From JBQDBK01 sp052090825 (GTDB lineage: Bacteria > Bacillota > Clostridia > Tissierellales > Peptoniphilaceae), in NCBI GenBank assembly GCA_052090825.1, contig JBQDBK010000006.1, positions 1 through 64,000 on the forward strand: a stretch of DNA of 64,000 nt. The letters are read 5' to 3'. Positions 40,546 to 49,523 of the stretch are shown in pieces. Position numbers and translations under genes: made by a program. The notes beneath the pieces are model-generated. The model was not told the DNA's origin. It did no database searches and saw only the letters and a list, made by a program, of their open reading frames with translations. Each line of letters opens with the position of its first letter. Position 1 is the first letter of the stretch.

Positions 40546-42862
40546 AAATTTGAAGTTATTAGCTTTTGGGAAATTTCATAATAAAGAGATAAATTTAAAT
40601 GACGGAATAAATCTAATCTATGGAGAAAATGAAAGTGGCAAATCTACTACTTTTTCTTTCATAGAAGGGATTTTCTATGGATTCGCTAAAAATTCCTTAA
40701 AAAGAAGACTTTTTGAAAATGAATTTGAAAAATATAGACCTTGGACAGGGAAAGATTACAGGGGAATTTTAATATTAGAAGATAATAATAAGGATATTTT
40801 TAGAATAGAAAGAGATTTTGATAAGAATAAATTATCACTTTTAAACTTAAAAAGCAAAGAAGATTTATCAGACGAAAGTTCCCTTAGAGAATTTACTAAA
40901 ATAGCTCAACCAGGAGTTTATTTTTTCAATGTAGATAGTAAAGTTTTTAAGAATACTTTTTTTATAGGACAATTAAAAGCAGGCTTAGAAGAAGATAGCT
41001 ATAATACTTTAAAAGAAAAGCTACAGAATTTTATAGTTTCTGGAGATGAAAATTTTAATGTAAAAGAAGCTATTAATATATTGGAAAATAAAATTAATGA
41101 GTTAGGAAGAGAAAGTTTATCTAAGAGTAAAATAGGTCTATTGAATAAAAATATAGAAGAGTTAAGAAAAAAGATAAATATCTTAAGCCAGAATACATTG
41201 AGCTATAATAAGTTAAAGATAAGAAATGAAGAAATAAATCATGAAATAGAAAATAAGAAAAATCAGTTAGAGATAAGTGAAAAAGTTAGAGAACAAATAG
41301 ACTATAATAAAATAAATGAAAAGTTATTGGAGATAGAAAATTTAAAAAATAAAACAAATCTATCCACTAATATTGACATAAAAATATACAAAAGAGCTAT
41401 TGAATTAGAAAATCAGTATAAACTTTTAAAAGAAAGAAAAGAGAGTTTAGAAAATTTAAATAAAACTTATAGGTTAGAAGAAGACTTAGAAACTTATAAT
41501 TTAATAAAAGAAGATATTTCATATGTAAAAGATTTACAAGATAGATTATATAAACTTAATGAAGTTAACTACTCAAAAGAAATAGATATTCTTACAAAAG
41601 ACATAAAAGAAACAAAAACAGAAGGTAAAAAGTATTTACTATTGATATTAGGCTCTTTTCTTTTAATTTTCTTAATCTTAATTGCATCGATTATAAGTAA
41701 AAAATATTATATAAATATAATTTCTTTATTTTTACTTATATATATTTATTTAAGAGGAGTTAAATATAGACTGTCAAAGGAAGTAGTTTTAAGATTAGAA
41801 GATAGGATAAAAACATATAGGGAAAAATCACAAGCTAAAACTTTAGAAAAAAAAGATATAGATAGAAAACTTGATAAAATTTTAGAAAAGTATAAGAAAG
41901 ATTCTAAAGAAGAATTAGATAGTTATTTTTCAGAAAAATTAGATTATATCAATAGTAAAATAATAAAAAGTAATCTAGTAGAAGAAGAACTTATAAAAAA
42001 AGAAAAAGAAATAGAAAAAATCAATAACGCCCTTAAAAATATTGAAATAGAAATAAAAGATATATGTGAAAAAACTCAACTTAAATCTTTAAAAGAACTT
42101 AAAGATAGCTTTCAAGATAGTCTAATAGAAAAAGATATTAATAATAAAATTTCAAGCATTAAATTAACCATAGATCATATTTTAGATGATAGAGATTTAG
42201 AAAGTTTGAATCATAATATAGATGTAGAAAAACTTGAATATGATCAGCTAAATACTAGTTTAAGTAAAGATATAAACGATTTAAGAATAGAGGAAGCTAG
42301 AATAAGTGAGCAGTTAAAAATAGAAGAAAAAGAGATAAAAAAAATACAAGTTTTAAGAGAGGAAGAAGAGTACTTAAAAGAGAAACTTAATGAGGAAATT
42401 AGAAAAAGAGATTCTATTAAAAGAGCTATAGATAAAATACAAGAAATAAGTTCTGATAAAAAAGATAATATTTTAGATCTTATTATAGATAAAATTAATT
42501 TTTATATTGAGAAAATAACAAGTGGTAAATATAAAAAAGTTAATATAGATTATGATTTTAACATAAAAATATTTGATGATGAAAAAAACTATCTAATAGA
42601 TTTAGAAAATTTAAGTAATGGGACAGTTGATCAAATATACTTGGCTTTTAGAATAAGTCTGTTAGATATATTGTTTGAAGATATGCCTATAATAATTGAT
42701 GATCATTTTATCCAGTATGATGACAAAAGATTATTTAATACTTTGAAGTTCTTAGGATCTCTTAAAAGACAAATAATAATATTTAGTGCAAGTAGAAGAG
42801 AAAAAAATATATTAGATAAGTTAGGAGAAGATTATAATTATATAGAAATGAGGGAAGTATGA
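40535..42862 (+). CDS. YhaN-like SMC/Rad50-type ATPase with central membrane span(s)
   Basis: A 775-residue ATPase. Walker A is YGENESGKST (29-38). Long coiled coils flank a hydrophobic segment at about 368-406 with two possible spans (LLLILGSFLLIFLILIASII, then YINIISLFLLIYIYL). The C-terminal half has the signature LSNGTVDQIYLAFRISL and Walker B MPIIIDD. YhaN proteins have this layout and are the Rad50/SbcC-like partner of YhaO, so a membrane-tethered nuclease complex is inferred. It overlaps the next gene by four bases. Confidence 0.86.
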   Translation: MKIKNLKLLAFGKFHNKEINLNDGINLIYGENESGKSTTFSFIEGIFYGFAKNSLKRRLFENEFEKYRPWTGKDYRGILILEDNNKDIFRIERDFDKNKLSLLNLKSKEDLSDESSLREFTKIAQPGVYFFNVDSKVFKNTFFIGQLKAGLEEDSYNTLKEKLQNFIVSGDENFNVKEAINILENKINELGRESLSKSKIGLLNKNIEELRKKINILSQNTLSYNKLKIRNEEINHEIENKKNQLEISEKVREQIDYNKINEKLLEIENLKNKTNLSTNIDIKIYKRAIELENQYKLLKERKESLENLNKTYRLEEDLETYNLIKEDISYVKDLQDRLYKLNEVNYSKEIDILTKDIKETKTEGKKYLLLILGSFLLIFLILIASIISKKYYINIISLFLLIYIYLRGVKYRLSKEVVLRLEDRIKTYREKSQAKTLEKKDIDRKLDKILEKYKKDSKEELDSYFSEKLDYINSKIIKSNLVEEELIKKEKEIEKINNALKNIEIEIKDICEKTQLKSLKELKDSFQDSLIEKDINNKISSIKLTIDHILDDRDLESLNHNIDVEKLEYDQLNTSLSKDINDLRIEEARISEQLKIEEKEIKKIQVLREEEEYLKEKLNEEIRKRDSIKRAIDKIQEISSDKKDNILDLIIDKINFYIEKITSGKYKKVNIDYDFNIKIFDDEKNYLIDLENLSNGTVDQIYLAFRISLLDILFEDMPIIIDDHFIQYDDKRLFNTLKFLGSLKRQIIIFSASRREKNILDKLGEDYNYIEMREV

Positions 42863-43542
42863 TTTGGGCAATAGGAGATTTGCATTTTGATCCAATAGGT
42901 GATAAACCCATGGATATTTTTGGACCTAAGTGGATTAATCATAAAGAAAAAATAATTTCTCATTGGAAATACGCAGTCCATGATGAGGATTTAGTTTTAT
43001 TGGTAGGAGATATAAGTTGGGGTTTAAAGTTAGAAGAAGCCTATTTGGATTTGAAAATTATAGATTCATTACCTGGCAAGAAAATAATATCAAAAGGTAA
43101 TCATGATTATTGGTGGGCATCTATAAATAAGATGGATTCCTTGGGTCTTAAAACTATAAATTTTTTAAATAATAATAGCTATAAATACAAAAATATAGAG
43201 ATATTTGGCTCAAGAGGTTGGTATCCAAAAGATACTCAGAACTTTACAGAAAAAGATGAAAAAATATTTAATCGAGAGGTTTTAAGGATAAATAATTCTT
43301 TTAATAGCTCAAAAGGTGAATATAAAAAAATTGCAATGATACACTATCCTCCATTTAATCAAGATTTTAGCAAAAATGATTTTTCTAATATATTCACTGA
43401 AAATAAAGTTGATATTTGTATTTATGGGCATCTTCATGCTGAGGGGCATAGGTTTGTAGTTGAAGGAGAAATAGATGGAGTAAATTATAAGTGTGTTTCT
43501 TCTGACTATGTTGATTTTAAATTACAGGAGATAAAATTATAA
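42859..43542 (+). CDS. calcineurin-like metallophosphoesterase
   Basis: A 227-residue phosphoesterase with GDLHFD, GDISWG, SKGNHDYWW, MIHYPPF and YGHLHAEG. It belongs to a predicted phosphohydrolase family (COG1768-like) of unknown substrate. It shares its first four bases with the YhaN-like gene and its last base with the CYTH gene, so all four genes form one operon. Confidence 0.87.
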   Translation: MIWAIGDLHFDPIGDKPMDIFGPKWINHKEKIISHWKYAVHDEDLVLLVGDISWGLKLEEAYLDLKIIDSLPGKKIISKGNHDYWWASINKMDSLGLKTINFLNNNSYKYKNIEIFGSRGWYPKDTQNFTEKDEKIFNREVLRINNSFNSSKGEYKKIAMIHYPPFNQDFSKNDFSNIFTENKVDICIYGHLHAEGHRFVVEGEIDGVNYKCVSSDYVDFKLQEIKL

Positions 43543-44081
43543 TGGAAAGGGAAATAGAGGTAAAATTACTAGGCTTAGATGTAAAAAAAATAGAAAAAAA
43601 ATTAATAAGTTTAGGAGCAAAACTAATAGCCAAAGAAGAACAGAAAAATATAAGAATAGATTCAAAAAATAATCCTATAGATGAAAAAAAGGGATATCTT
43701 AGAATAAGATCTACAAAAGATTTATTAGAAAATAAGTTAAATACTTATTTTACTTTTAAGGAGCAATTAAATAATGAGGGAGTTAGAGAAAACTTAGAAC
43801 ATACAATCTCAATTGATGATAAAGAGGAATTAATAAATATTTTAAAATGTTTAGGATATGATATATATGACATAGGATATAAATATAGAGTATCATATAT
43901 ATATAAAGAGGCTAGATTTGATTTTGATTTTTGGGATGAAAATACCTATCCTTATCCTTTTATAGAGATAGAGGCAAGTAGTCAAGAAAGGCTATATTCC
44001 TTAATTGATGAGCTAGAAATAGATAGAAGTGCAGTTTCTACTTTATCAATATCACAATTAAAAAATTCTTTGCGAAAATAG
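43542..44081 (+). CDS. CYTH domain protein (CyaB/class IV adenylyl cyclase-like)
   Basis: A 179-residue triphosphate tunnel protein. The N-terminal ExExK motif (MEREIEVKLL) and several Arg/Lys/Glu strands (YLRIRSTKD, YFTFKEQ, FIEIEAS) form the tunnel. Family members are class IV cyclases, thiamine triphosphatases or inorganic triphosphatases; the ligand is not evident. It ends the operon and has no terminator of note. Confidence 0.85.
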   Translation: MEREIEVKLLGLDVKKIEKKLISLGAKLIAKEEQKNIRIDSKNNPIDEKKGYLRIRSTKDLLENKLNTYFTFKEQLNNEGVRENLEHTISIDDKEELINILKCLGYDIYDIGYKYRVSYIYKEARFDFDFWDENTYPYPFIEIEASSQERLYSLIDELEIDRSAVSTLSISQLKNSLRK

Positions 44082-44082
44082 T

Positions 44083-44110
44083 ATGACATATTAAATAAAT
44101 ATGTTATAAT
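44083..44110 (+). promoter_or_regulatory. promoter of the PEP synthase gene
   Basis: ATGACA at 44083-44088 and an extended -10 TG-T-TATAAT (44102-44110) with a 16-base spacer. Confidence 0.65.
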
Positions 44111-44136
44111 AGTTCTAGAAAAATGAGGAGGATTTT

Positions 44137-46488
44137 ATGTCTAATTATAAATATATTAAATGGTTTGATGAAATTGGCAAAGATGATGTTAATTTAGTAG
44201 GGGGAAAAGGAGCTAATCTTGGAGAGTTAACAAGTATGAATTTACCTGTACCACCAGGATTTTGTATAACAGCAAGTGGATATGATAAGTTTATAGATTA
44301 TGCAGAGCTTGATGAAGTTGTAAAATTTTTAATGTCATCAATTGATGTTGAAGATGTAGACTCTCTTTTTGAAGCAAGTCAAGCTATTAGAACTAAAATT
44401 ATAGAAGGTGAAATTTATCCAAAATTAGAAGAAGAAGTAGTAAACGCCTATAGGGAATTTTCAGAAGCTATAGGGCTTAAAGATCCTGAAGTTGCAGTTA
44501 GATCTTCTGCTACAGCTGAAGACCTTCCAGATGCTTCTTTTGCAGGGCAACAAGATACTTATCTGCATATTAGCGGTGAATACCAATTAATAGAACATGT
44601 TAGAAAATGTTTTGCTTCTCTATGGACTTCTAGAGCCATTTATTATAGAGAAAAACAAAATTTTGATCATTTTCAAGTTTCTCTTTCAGTAGTAGTACAA
44701 AAAATGGTTAACTCAGAAAAATCTGGAGTTATGTTTACTGCGAATCCAATAAACAATAACTTGGATGAAATGATGATAAATGCAAGTTGGGGATTAGGAG
44801 AAGCAGTAGTATCAGGAATAGTAACTCCTGATGAATATATTATAAATAAGAGGACTAAGGAAATAATAGAAAAGAATATTTCTGATAAAGACTACCTTGT
44901 TGTAAAAAGAGAAGATGGAATAGGAACCGAACAAAAGGATGTATCAGAATATTTAGGTCAGGAATATGTTAGTAAAGAATGTTTGACAGAAGATGAAATT
45001 AACACTCTTATAGAAAGAGGATTAAAGGTTGAAGAATTATATGGCAGTGTACAAGATACTGAATGGGGATTCGATAAAGATACTAGAGAATTTTACTTCT
45101 TACAATCAAGACCTATAACTACCTTAGAAAAAAAGGAAGAGAAAGAAGTTTTAAAGATGTTAGTTAAAGGATTACCTGCTTCTCCAGGCATAGGTAGAGG
45201 AAAAGTAAGGCTAATTAAAGATATTTCTGAAATAAATTTAGTTCAAGATGGAGATATTCTTGTGACTGAAATGACTAATCCTGATATGGTTCCTGCTATG
45301 AGAAAAGCAGCAGGAGTTGTAACTGATGAAGGTGGAAGGACATGTCATGCAGCTATAGTTTCTAGAGAATTACAGATACCATGTATAGTTGGTTCAAAAA
45401 ATGCAACTAAAGTCTTAAAAGATGGACTCCAAGTAACGGTAGATTCAACTAGAGGAATAGTTTATGAAGGTGACGTTTTAAAAGAAGGTAAAAAAGAAGA
45501 AACTAAAGAAAGTTCATCACAAACAAATTTACCTTCAAATCTTTTAGAATCTATAAAATCTATGTCTGCACCTATAACAGCTACTAAAATATATATGAAT
45601 TTAGGGGAACCTGAATTAATTGAAAAGTATAAGGATCTTCCTTTTGACGGTATAGGACTAATGAGAACTGAGTTTATTTTCACAAATATGATAGGGGCTC
45701 ATCCTATGTACTTAGTAAAAAATAAGCAAGGGGATATGATGATTGAAAAATTATCAGAAGGAATCTCAAAGGTTGCTCAAGCTATTTATCCTAAAAATCT
45801 TGTTGTTAGAATGAGTGATTTTAGAACTAATGAATTTAGAGGGTTAAAAGGTGGGGATGAGGTTGAACCTATCGAAGCAAATCCTATGATAGGTTGGAGA
45901 GGAGTATCTAGATATATATCACCTGAGTATGAGGAAGGTTTTAGGTTAGAATGCAGGGCTATGAGAAAAGTTAGAGAAGAATATGGTCTAACTAATGTTA
46001 TTGCCATGCTACCATTTGTAAGAACTCTTGATGAATTAAAAGAGGTTAAAGAAATAATGGCTAGTGAGGGATTAAAGCAGTCTAAGAATTTTAAAATTTG
46101 GATAATGGCAGAAGTGCCTGCAGTTGTTTTCCAAGCAGAAGAATTTGCAGAATTAGTAGATGGTTTCTCCATAGGTTCAAACGATTTAACTCAATTAGTT
46201 ATGGGAGCAGATAGAGATTCTGGTATACTAAACAATATGGGTTATTTTGATGAAAGAAATGAACCTGTAAAAAAAGCTTTAAAGATCTTAATAGATGCTT
46301 GTAATAAAAAAGGTAAAACTTGTTCAATTTGTGGACAAGGGCCAAGTCAATATCCAGAGTTAGCAGAGTATCTAGTAGAGTGTGGTGTTACTTCTATGAG
46401 TGTTAATCCTGATACAGTAGATTATACAAGAAGATTAGTGGCATCAGTAGAACAAAAAATTATTTTGAAGAATTTAAGAAATAAATAA
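44137..46488 (+). CDS. ppsA: pyruvate, water dikinase (phosphoenolpyruvate synthase)
   Basis: A 783-residue three-domain enzyme that makes PEP from pyruvate and ATP. The N-terminal nucleotide domain has LVGGKGANLGELTSM and VRSSATAEDLPDASFAGQQDTYL, the swivel domain has the phospho-His404 in EGGRTCHAAIVSREL, and the C-terminal domain has VRMSDFRTNEFRGL, GWRGVSRY, GSNDLTQLVMGADRDS and the Cys in CSICGQGP. The length is normal. ATGAGGAGG serves as ribosome binding site. It fits an anaerobe that runs gluconeogenesis from amino acids. Confidence 0.95.
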   Translation: MSNYKYIKWFDEIGKDDVNLVGGKGANLGELTSMNLPVPPGFCITASGYDKFIDYAELDEVVKFLMSSIDVEDVDSLFEASQAIRTKIIEGEIYPKLEEEVVNAYREFSEAIGLKDPEVAVRSSATAEDLPDASFAGQQDTYLHISGEYQLIEHVRKCFASLWTSRAIYYREKQNFDHFQVSLSVVVQKMVNSEKSGVMFTANPINNNLDEMMINASWGLGEAVVSGIVTPDEYIINKRTKEIIEKNISDKDYLVVKREDGIGTEQKDVSEYLGQEYVSKECLTEDEINTLIERGLKVEELYGSVQDTEWGFDKDTREFYFLQSRPITTLEKKEEKEVLKMLVKGLPASPGIGRGKVRLIKDISEINLVQDGDILVTEMTNPDMVPAMRKAAGVVTDEGGRTCHAAIVSRELQIPCIVGSKNATKVLKDGLQVTVDSTRGIVYEGDVLKEGKKEETKESSSQTNLPSNLLESIKSMSAPITATKIYMNLGEPELIEKYKDLPFDGIGLMRTEFIFTNMIGAHPMYLVKNKQGDMMIEKLSEGISKVAQAIYPKNLVVRMSDFRTNEFRGLKGGDEVEPIEANPMIGWRGVSRYISPEYEEGFRLECRAMRKVREEYGLTNVIAMLPFVRTLDELKEVKEIMASEGLKQSKNFKIWIMAEVPAVVFQAEEFAELVDGFSIGSNDLTQLVMGADRDSGILNNMGYFDERNEPVKKALKILIDACNKKGKTCSICGQGPSQYPELAEYLVECGVTSMSVNPDTVDYTRRLVASVEQKIILKNLRNK

Positions 46489-46492
46489 AAAT

Positions 46493-46542
46493 AAAAACTG
46501 TCCTTAAAAGCTTAATTTTATCTTTTAAGGACAGTTTTTTAT
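46493..46542. terminator. bidirectional terminator after ppsA
   Basis: AAAAACTGTCCTTAAAAG and CTTTTAAGGACAGTTTTT form a long stem; A and T runs on both sides let it serve the convergent gene too. Confidence 0.88.
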
Positions 46543-46583
46543 CTATACAAAGATATGCTTTTATTATAAAATTTTAAAGAAAA

Positions 46584-47303
46584 TTAATTTTTGTTTATCT
46601 TATCTTCATTATCTATATCTTCAGGAGAAGAGTTATTATTAGAAATTTTTTCTGTTTTTTTATTATTTAAATTATCAAAATGCTTAAGAGATTCAACATT
46701 ATCTTTTTTTATCTTTTCTAGATAATCATTTAGGCTTATTTTCTCTTCTTTATATAGTTTAAGTATAGTATCATCAATATTCGATGCATTTTTTCTAACA
46801 AGCTCAGTTCTAATTTTATTTAAGACATTTATTTTATTTTCATCATATTTATCTAAAAAGTTTTCTAAATCTTTATAAATTATATTAGCTATAGTAGGAT
46901 TAATTTTATTAGTATCTATGCCTAAAACAATTCCATTTTTTTCAATTGATTCATTCATTATCATGGAAGAATCTGAGCTAATGTCGCATCTTTCGTATAA
47001 GGTATTTGTTTTTTTAGCCCTAAGTTCAAATTTATTATTAAGTTCAAAATCAGTTGTTGCTATTATTACATAGTCATAATTAAAAAATATAAAATTTTCA
47101 GACAGAGTCTCTTCCTTAGTGAATATTTTTTCGGGATATTTACTTTCCATATCCTTAATTTCATCTACGAAAATATCTGATATTATGTATATTTTAAAAT
47201 CAGTATTAATTAATTTTTTTATCTTTGAAAGAGCTAAAAGACCTCCTCCAAGAACTAAAACATTTTTATTATTTGTATTAAAACTAACAGGTAAATAACG
47301 CAT
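46584..47303 (-). CDS. precorrin-2 dehydrogenase / siroheme synthase N-domain-like protein
   Basis: A 239-residue protein with an N-terminal Rossmann fold (LPVSFNTNNKNVLVLGGGLLALSKIKKLI), a Met8/CysG-N-type start, and NPTIANIIYKDLENFLD in place of the usual dimerisation helix. The C terminus is a long acidic-basic tail. These enzymes oxidise precorrin-2 to sirohydrochlorin, but no siroheme or cobalamin gene is near, so the function is not established. A purine-rich AGGGGG serves as ribosome binding site. Confidence 0.72.
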   Translation of the reverse strand: MRYLPVSFNTNNKNVLVLGGGLLALSKIKKLINTDFKIYIISDIFVDEIKDMESKYPEKIFTKEETLSENFIFFNYDYVIIATTDFELNNKFELRAKKTNTLYERCDISSDSSMIMNESIEKNGIVLGIDTNKINPTIANIIYKDLENFLDKYDENKINVLNKIRTELVRKNASNIDDTILKLYKEEKISLNDYLEKIKKDNVESLKHFDNLNNKKTEKISNNNSSPEDIDNEDKINKN

Positions 47304-47421
47304 TATAATCCCCCTTTTCTCCTATTATACCTCAAAGTAAAAATAATAATCAAAATAATTATAAATTACATTAAGATTAAACATTGCAATAAACTTGTAA
47401 TATATGGTTAGTGGGACTTTG

Positions 47422-47430
47422 TGATATAAT
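47422..47430 (+). promoter_or_regulatory. extended -10 promoter of the SLH gene
   Basis: TG-A-TATAAT; no clear -35. It lies 55 bases before the start codon. Confidence 0.55.
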
Positions 47431-47484
47431 TATAAGACAAATAAGAAAGTTATAATCTGGTTGATTTATAAGTGGAGGTAAAAA

Positions 47485-49428
47485 ATGTATAATAAAAAAC
47501 TTGCTAGAGCATTATCTATATCACTATGTGCTGTAGTTTTAGCACCTAGTGCTATATATGCAAAAGAATTTAAAGATGTTAAAAAAGATGGACCATATGG
47601 ATGGGCTTATTCTTATATTGACACCCTAAGTGATGCAAAAGTTATAGATGGCTATCCAGATGGAAGCTATAAACCTGAGGCTGCTGTATCTTTTGAAGAA
47701 ATTCATCAATTAATAAAGGGTATTATAAATCCTTCAAAAGATGAAATAAAAGCAGCAGTAGATAAATATGGAAAAGATATAGATAGCTATGGAGTCGCAT
47801 CTTGGGCTAAAGAAGCAATTGCTATTTCTTTAGATAGAAATGTAATTACTTTAAATACTTTAAAACAAGCAAAAGACAAAGATTTTATAGGTAAAACTTC
47901 AGATCTTGTCTATCCAGATAGGAATACAATAGCTGTATTTTATGCTAGGGCTTTAAACTTATCTGCAGCAGGAGATGAATCTTTATTAAGACATGAAGAT
48001 AAGACAGACATTCCAGCTAGCACAAGAGGTTATTTAGCTTCTCTAGTTAAGGCTGGCATATTTGCTTCAACTGGATCAAACGGAAAATTTGAGGGAAACA
48101 GAGCTATCAAAAGATCTGAAATGGCAAAAATTACTAAATTATCTTATGATTATGCTAGAACTCAAGGGCTTAATGCTAAGGAAGAAACTAAAAAAGGTAA
48201 AGTTCTTTTAGCTACAAGTATAAATGATATTGATTCTATTATAGTAGAAGTAGACAAAACAAGAATGCAATTTAAAGTAAATTCTAATACAGTATATAAA
48301 ATGGGAGATAAAACAGTAAAATTTTCTGATATAAAAATAGATCAAGAAGTAAAAATAACTTATTTAACATCTAATGAAGAAAATATTGCTGGAATTGCAA
48401 AGACAGTTGAAATAACTAATAGTGCAAAAGACTTAATTGGTTATGTTACAAGTACTGATAAGGATAGTTTAAAAATTGATTATGTTGAAAATGATAAAAA
48501 AATAGATTTTTCAAAAGATGATAAAATAAAAACAGATAAAAATTCTAGCTTTGAATTAGCTTCTGATCTTAAAATTTATAAACTAGGAGAAAAAGTTAAG
48601 TTATCTTCTGTAGAAAAAGAAGATTTGGTAGAATTTAAAACTGATAATAGTGGAAAAATATCTGAAATTAAAGTCTTTCCAAGAAGAGGAAATGTAAAAG
48701 GTAGAATAGTTACTATTAATGCATCTACATCTTCAAAAGAAAGAGAAAATATAACTTTAAGATTAGATGATGGAAAAGATTATGTATTCTATGGTAACTA
48801 TGGGGATAGAGATAATCCTTTCAACTATAGATCTGCTTTTAAAGATTTAAGCGTTGGGGATAAAGTTTCTTTAAAGACAAATTATAAGACTATTTCAGGA
48901 ATTGACGATAATAATGAAATAGAAACAGGAACAGTAACTGATGTTGAATTTTATTCAAGATCATATTACTATAATGAAAAGGGAAGGATTACTTTAGATA
49001 CTGTTGATGGAAGAAAAAGATTCTATTTAATGGATAATACGGAATATATTGATAAATATGGAAACCGAAACCCACAAATTAGAGAAAGTTATCTTGAAGA
49101 TAAACATGTTGAGCTTAAACTTGATGGAGATAAAGTTATAAGGCTTACTGAAGTTGATAAAAAAGATTTAATAGATGCAAAATTACAAGTAATGGATATT
49201 GAAATTATTAGTAATCGTAATTGGCCAGGTGCAGTGAGAAGGTATAAATTAAAAACAATAGCTTCATATAATTCTAACCTTAGTTATGGAACTACCATGA
49301 CTATAGATACTAATGAAAATTATGATAGGTATGATGTATTAAGAGTTAAGGGTTATATTTCAAGAGATGGAAATGGAGAAAACCTAAAAACTGAAATAGT
49401 TGAGAGACCAGGTAAAGAAGTTTATTAA
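47485..49428 (+). CDS. S-layer homology (SLH) domain surface protein
   Basis: A 647-residue secreted protein. The signal peptide is about 26 residues (ending AIYAKE). Three SLH-like repeats follow at about 28-90, 95-155 and 170-220 (FKDVKKDGPYGWAYSYIDTLSDA, DGYPDGSYKPEAAVS), which anchor proteins to secondary wall polymers. The remaining two thirds are repeated beta-rich modules of an unknown kind (KGRIVTINAS, KGRITLDTVDG). It may be structural or adhesive. GGAGGT precedes the ATG. Confidence 0.86.
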   Translation: MYNKKLARALSISLCAVVLAPSAIYAKEFKDVKKDGPYGWAYSYIDTLSDAKVIDGYPDGSYKPEAAVSFEEIHQLIKGIINPSKDEIKAAVDKYGKDIDSYGVASWAKEAIAISLDRNVITLNTLKQAKDKDFIGKTSDLVYPDRNTIAVFYARALNLSAAGDESLLRHEDKTDIPASTRGYLASLVKAGIFASTGSNGKFEGNRAIKRSEMAKITKLSYDYARTQGLNAKEETKKGKVLLATSINDIDSIIVEVDKTRMQFKVNSNTVYKMGDKTVKFSDIKIDQEVKITYLTSNEENIAGIAKTVEITNSAKDLIGYVTSTDKDSLKIDYVENDKKIDFSKDDKIKTDKNSSFELASDLKIYKLGEKVKLSSVEKEDLVEFKTDNSGKISEIKVFPRRGNVKGRIVTINASTSSKERENITLRLDDGKDYVFYGNYGDRDNPFNYRSAFKDLSVGDKVSLKTNYKTISGIDDNNEIETGTVTDVEFYSRSYYYNEKGRITLDTVDGRKRFYLMDNTEYIDKYGNRNPQIRESYLEDKHVELKLDGDKVIRLTEVDKKDLIDAKLQVMDIEIISNRNWPGAVRRYKLKTIASYNSNLSYGTTMTIDTNENYDRYDVLRVKGYISRDGNGENLKTEIVERPGKEVY

Positions 49429-49449
49429 GTTTTAATTTAAATATAATAA

Positions 49450-49482
49450 TAAAAGACCATGAATTTTCATGGTCTTTTATTA
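49450..49482 (+). terminator. terminator after the SLH gene
   Basis: AAAAGACCATGAA and TTCATGGTCTTTT form a perfect stem, followed by a T-rich run; probably also used by the convergent gene. Confidence 0.86.
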
Positions 49483-49523
49483 TTAAGTATATAATTTTTA
49501 TTGTTATCTTTATTCTTTGATTT

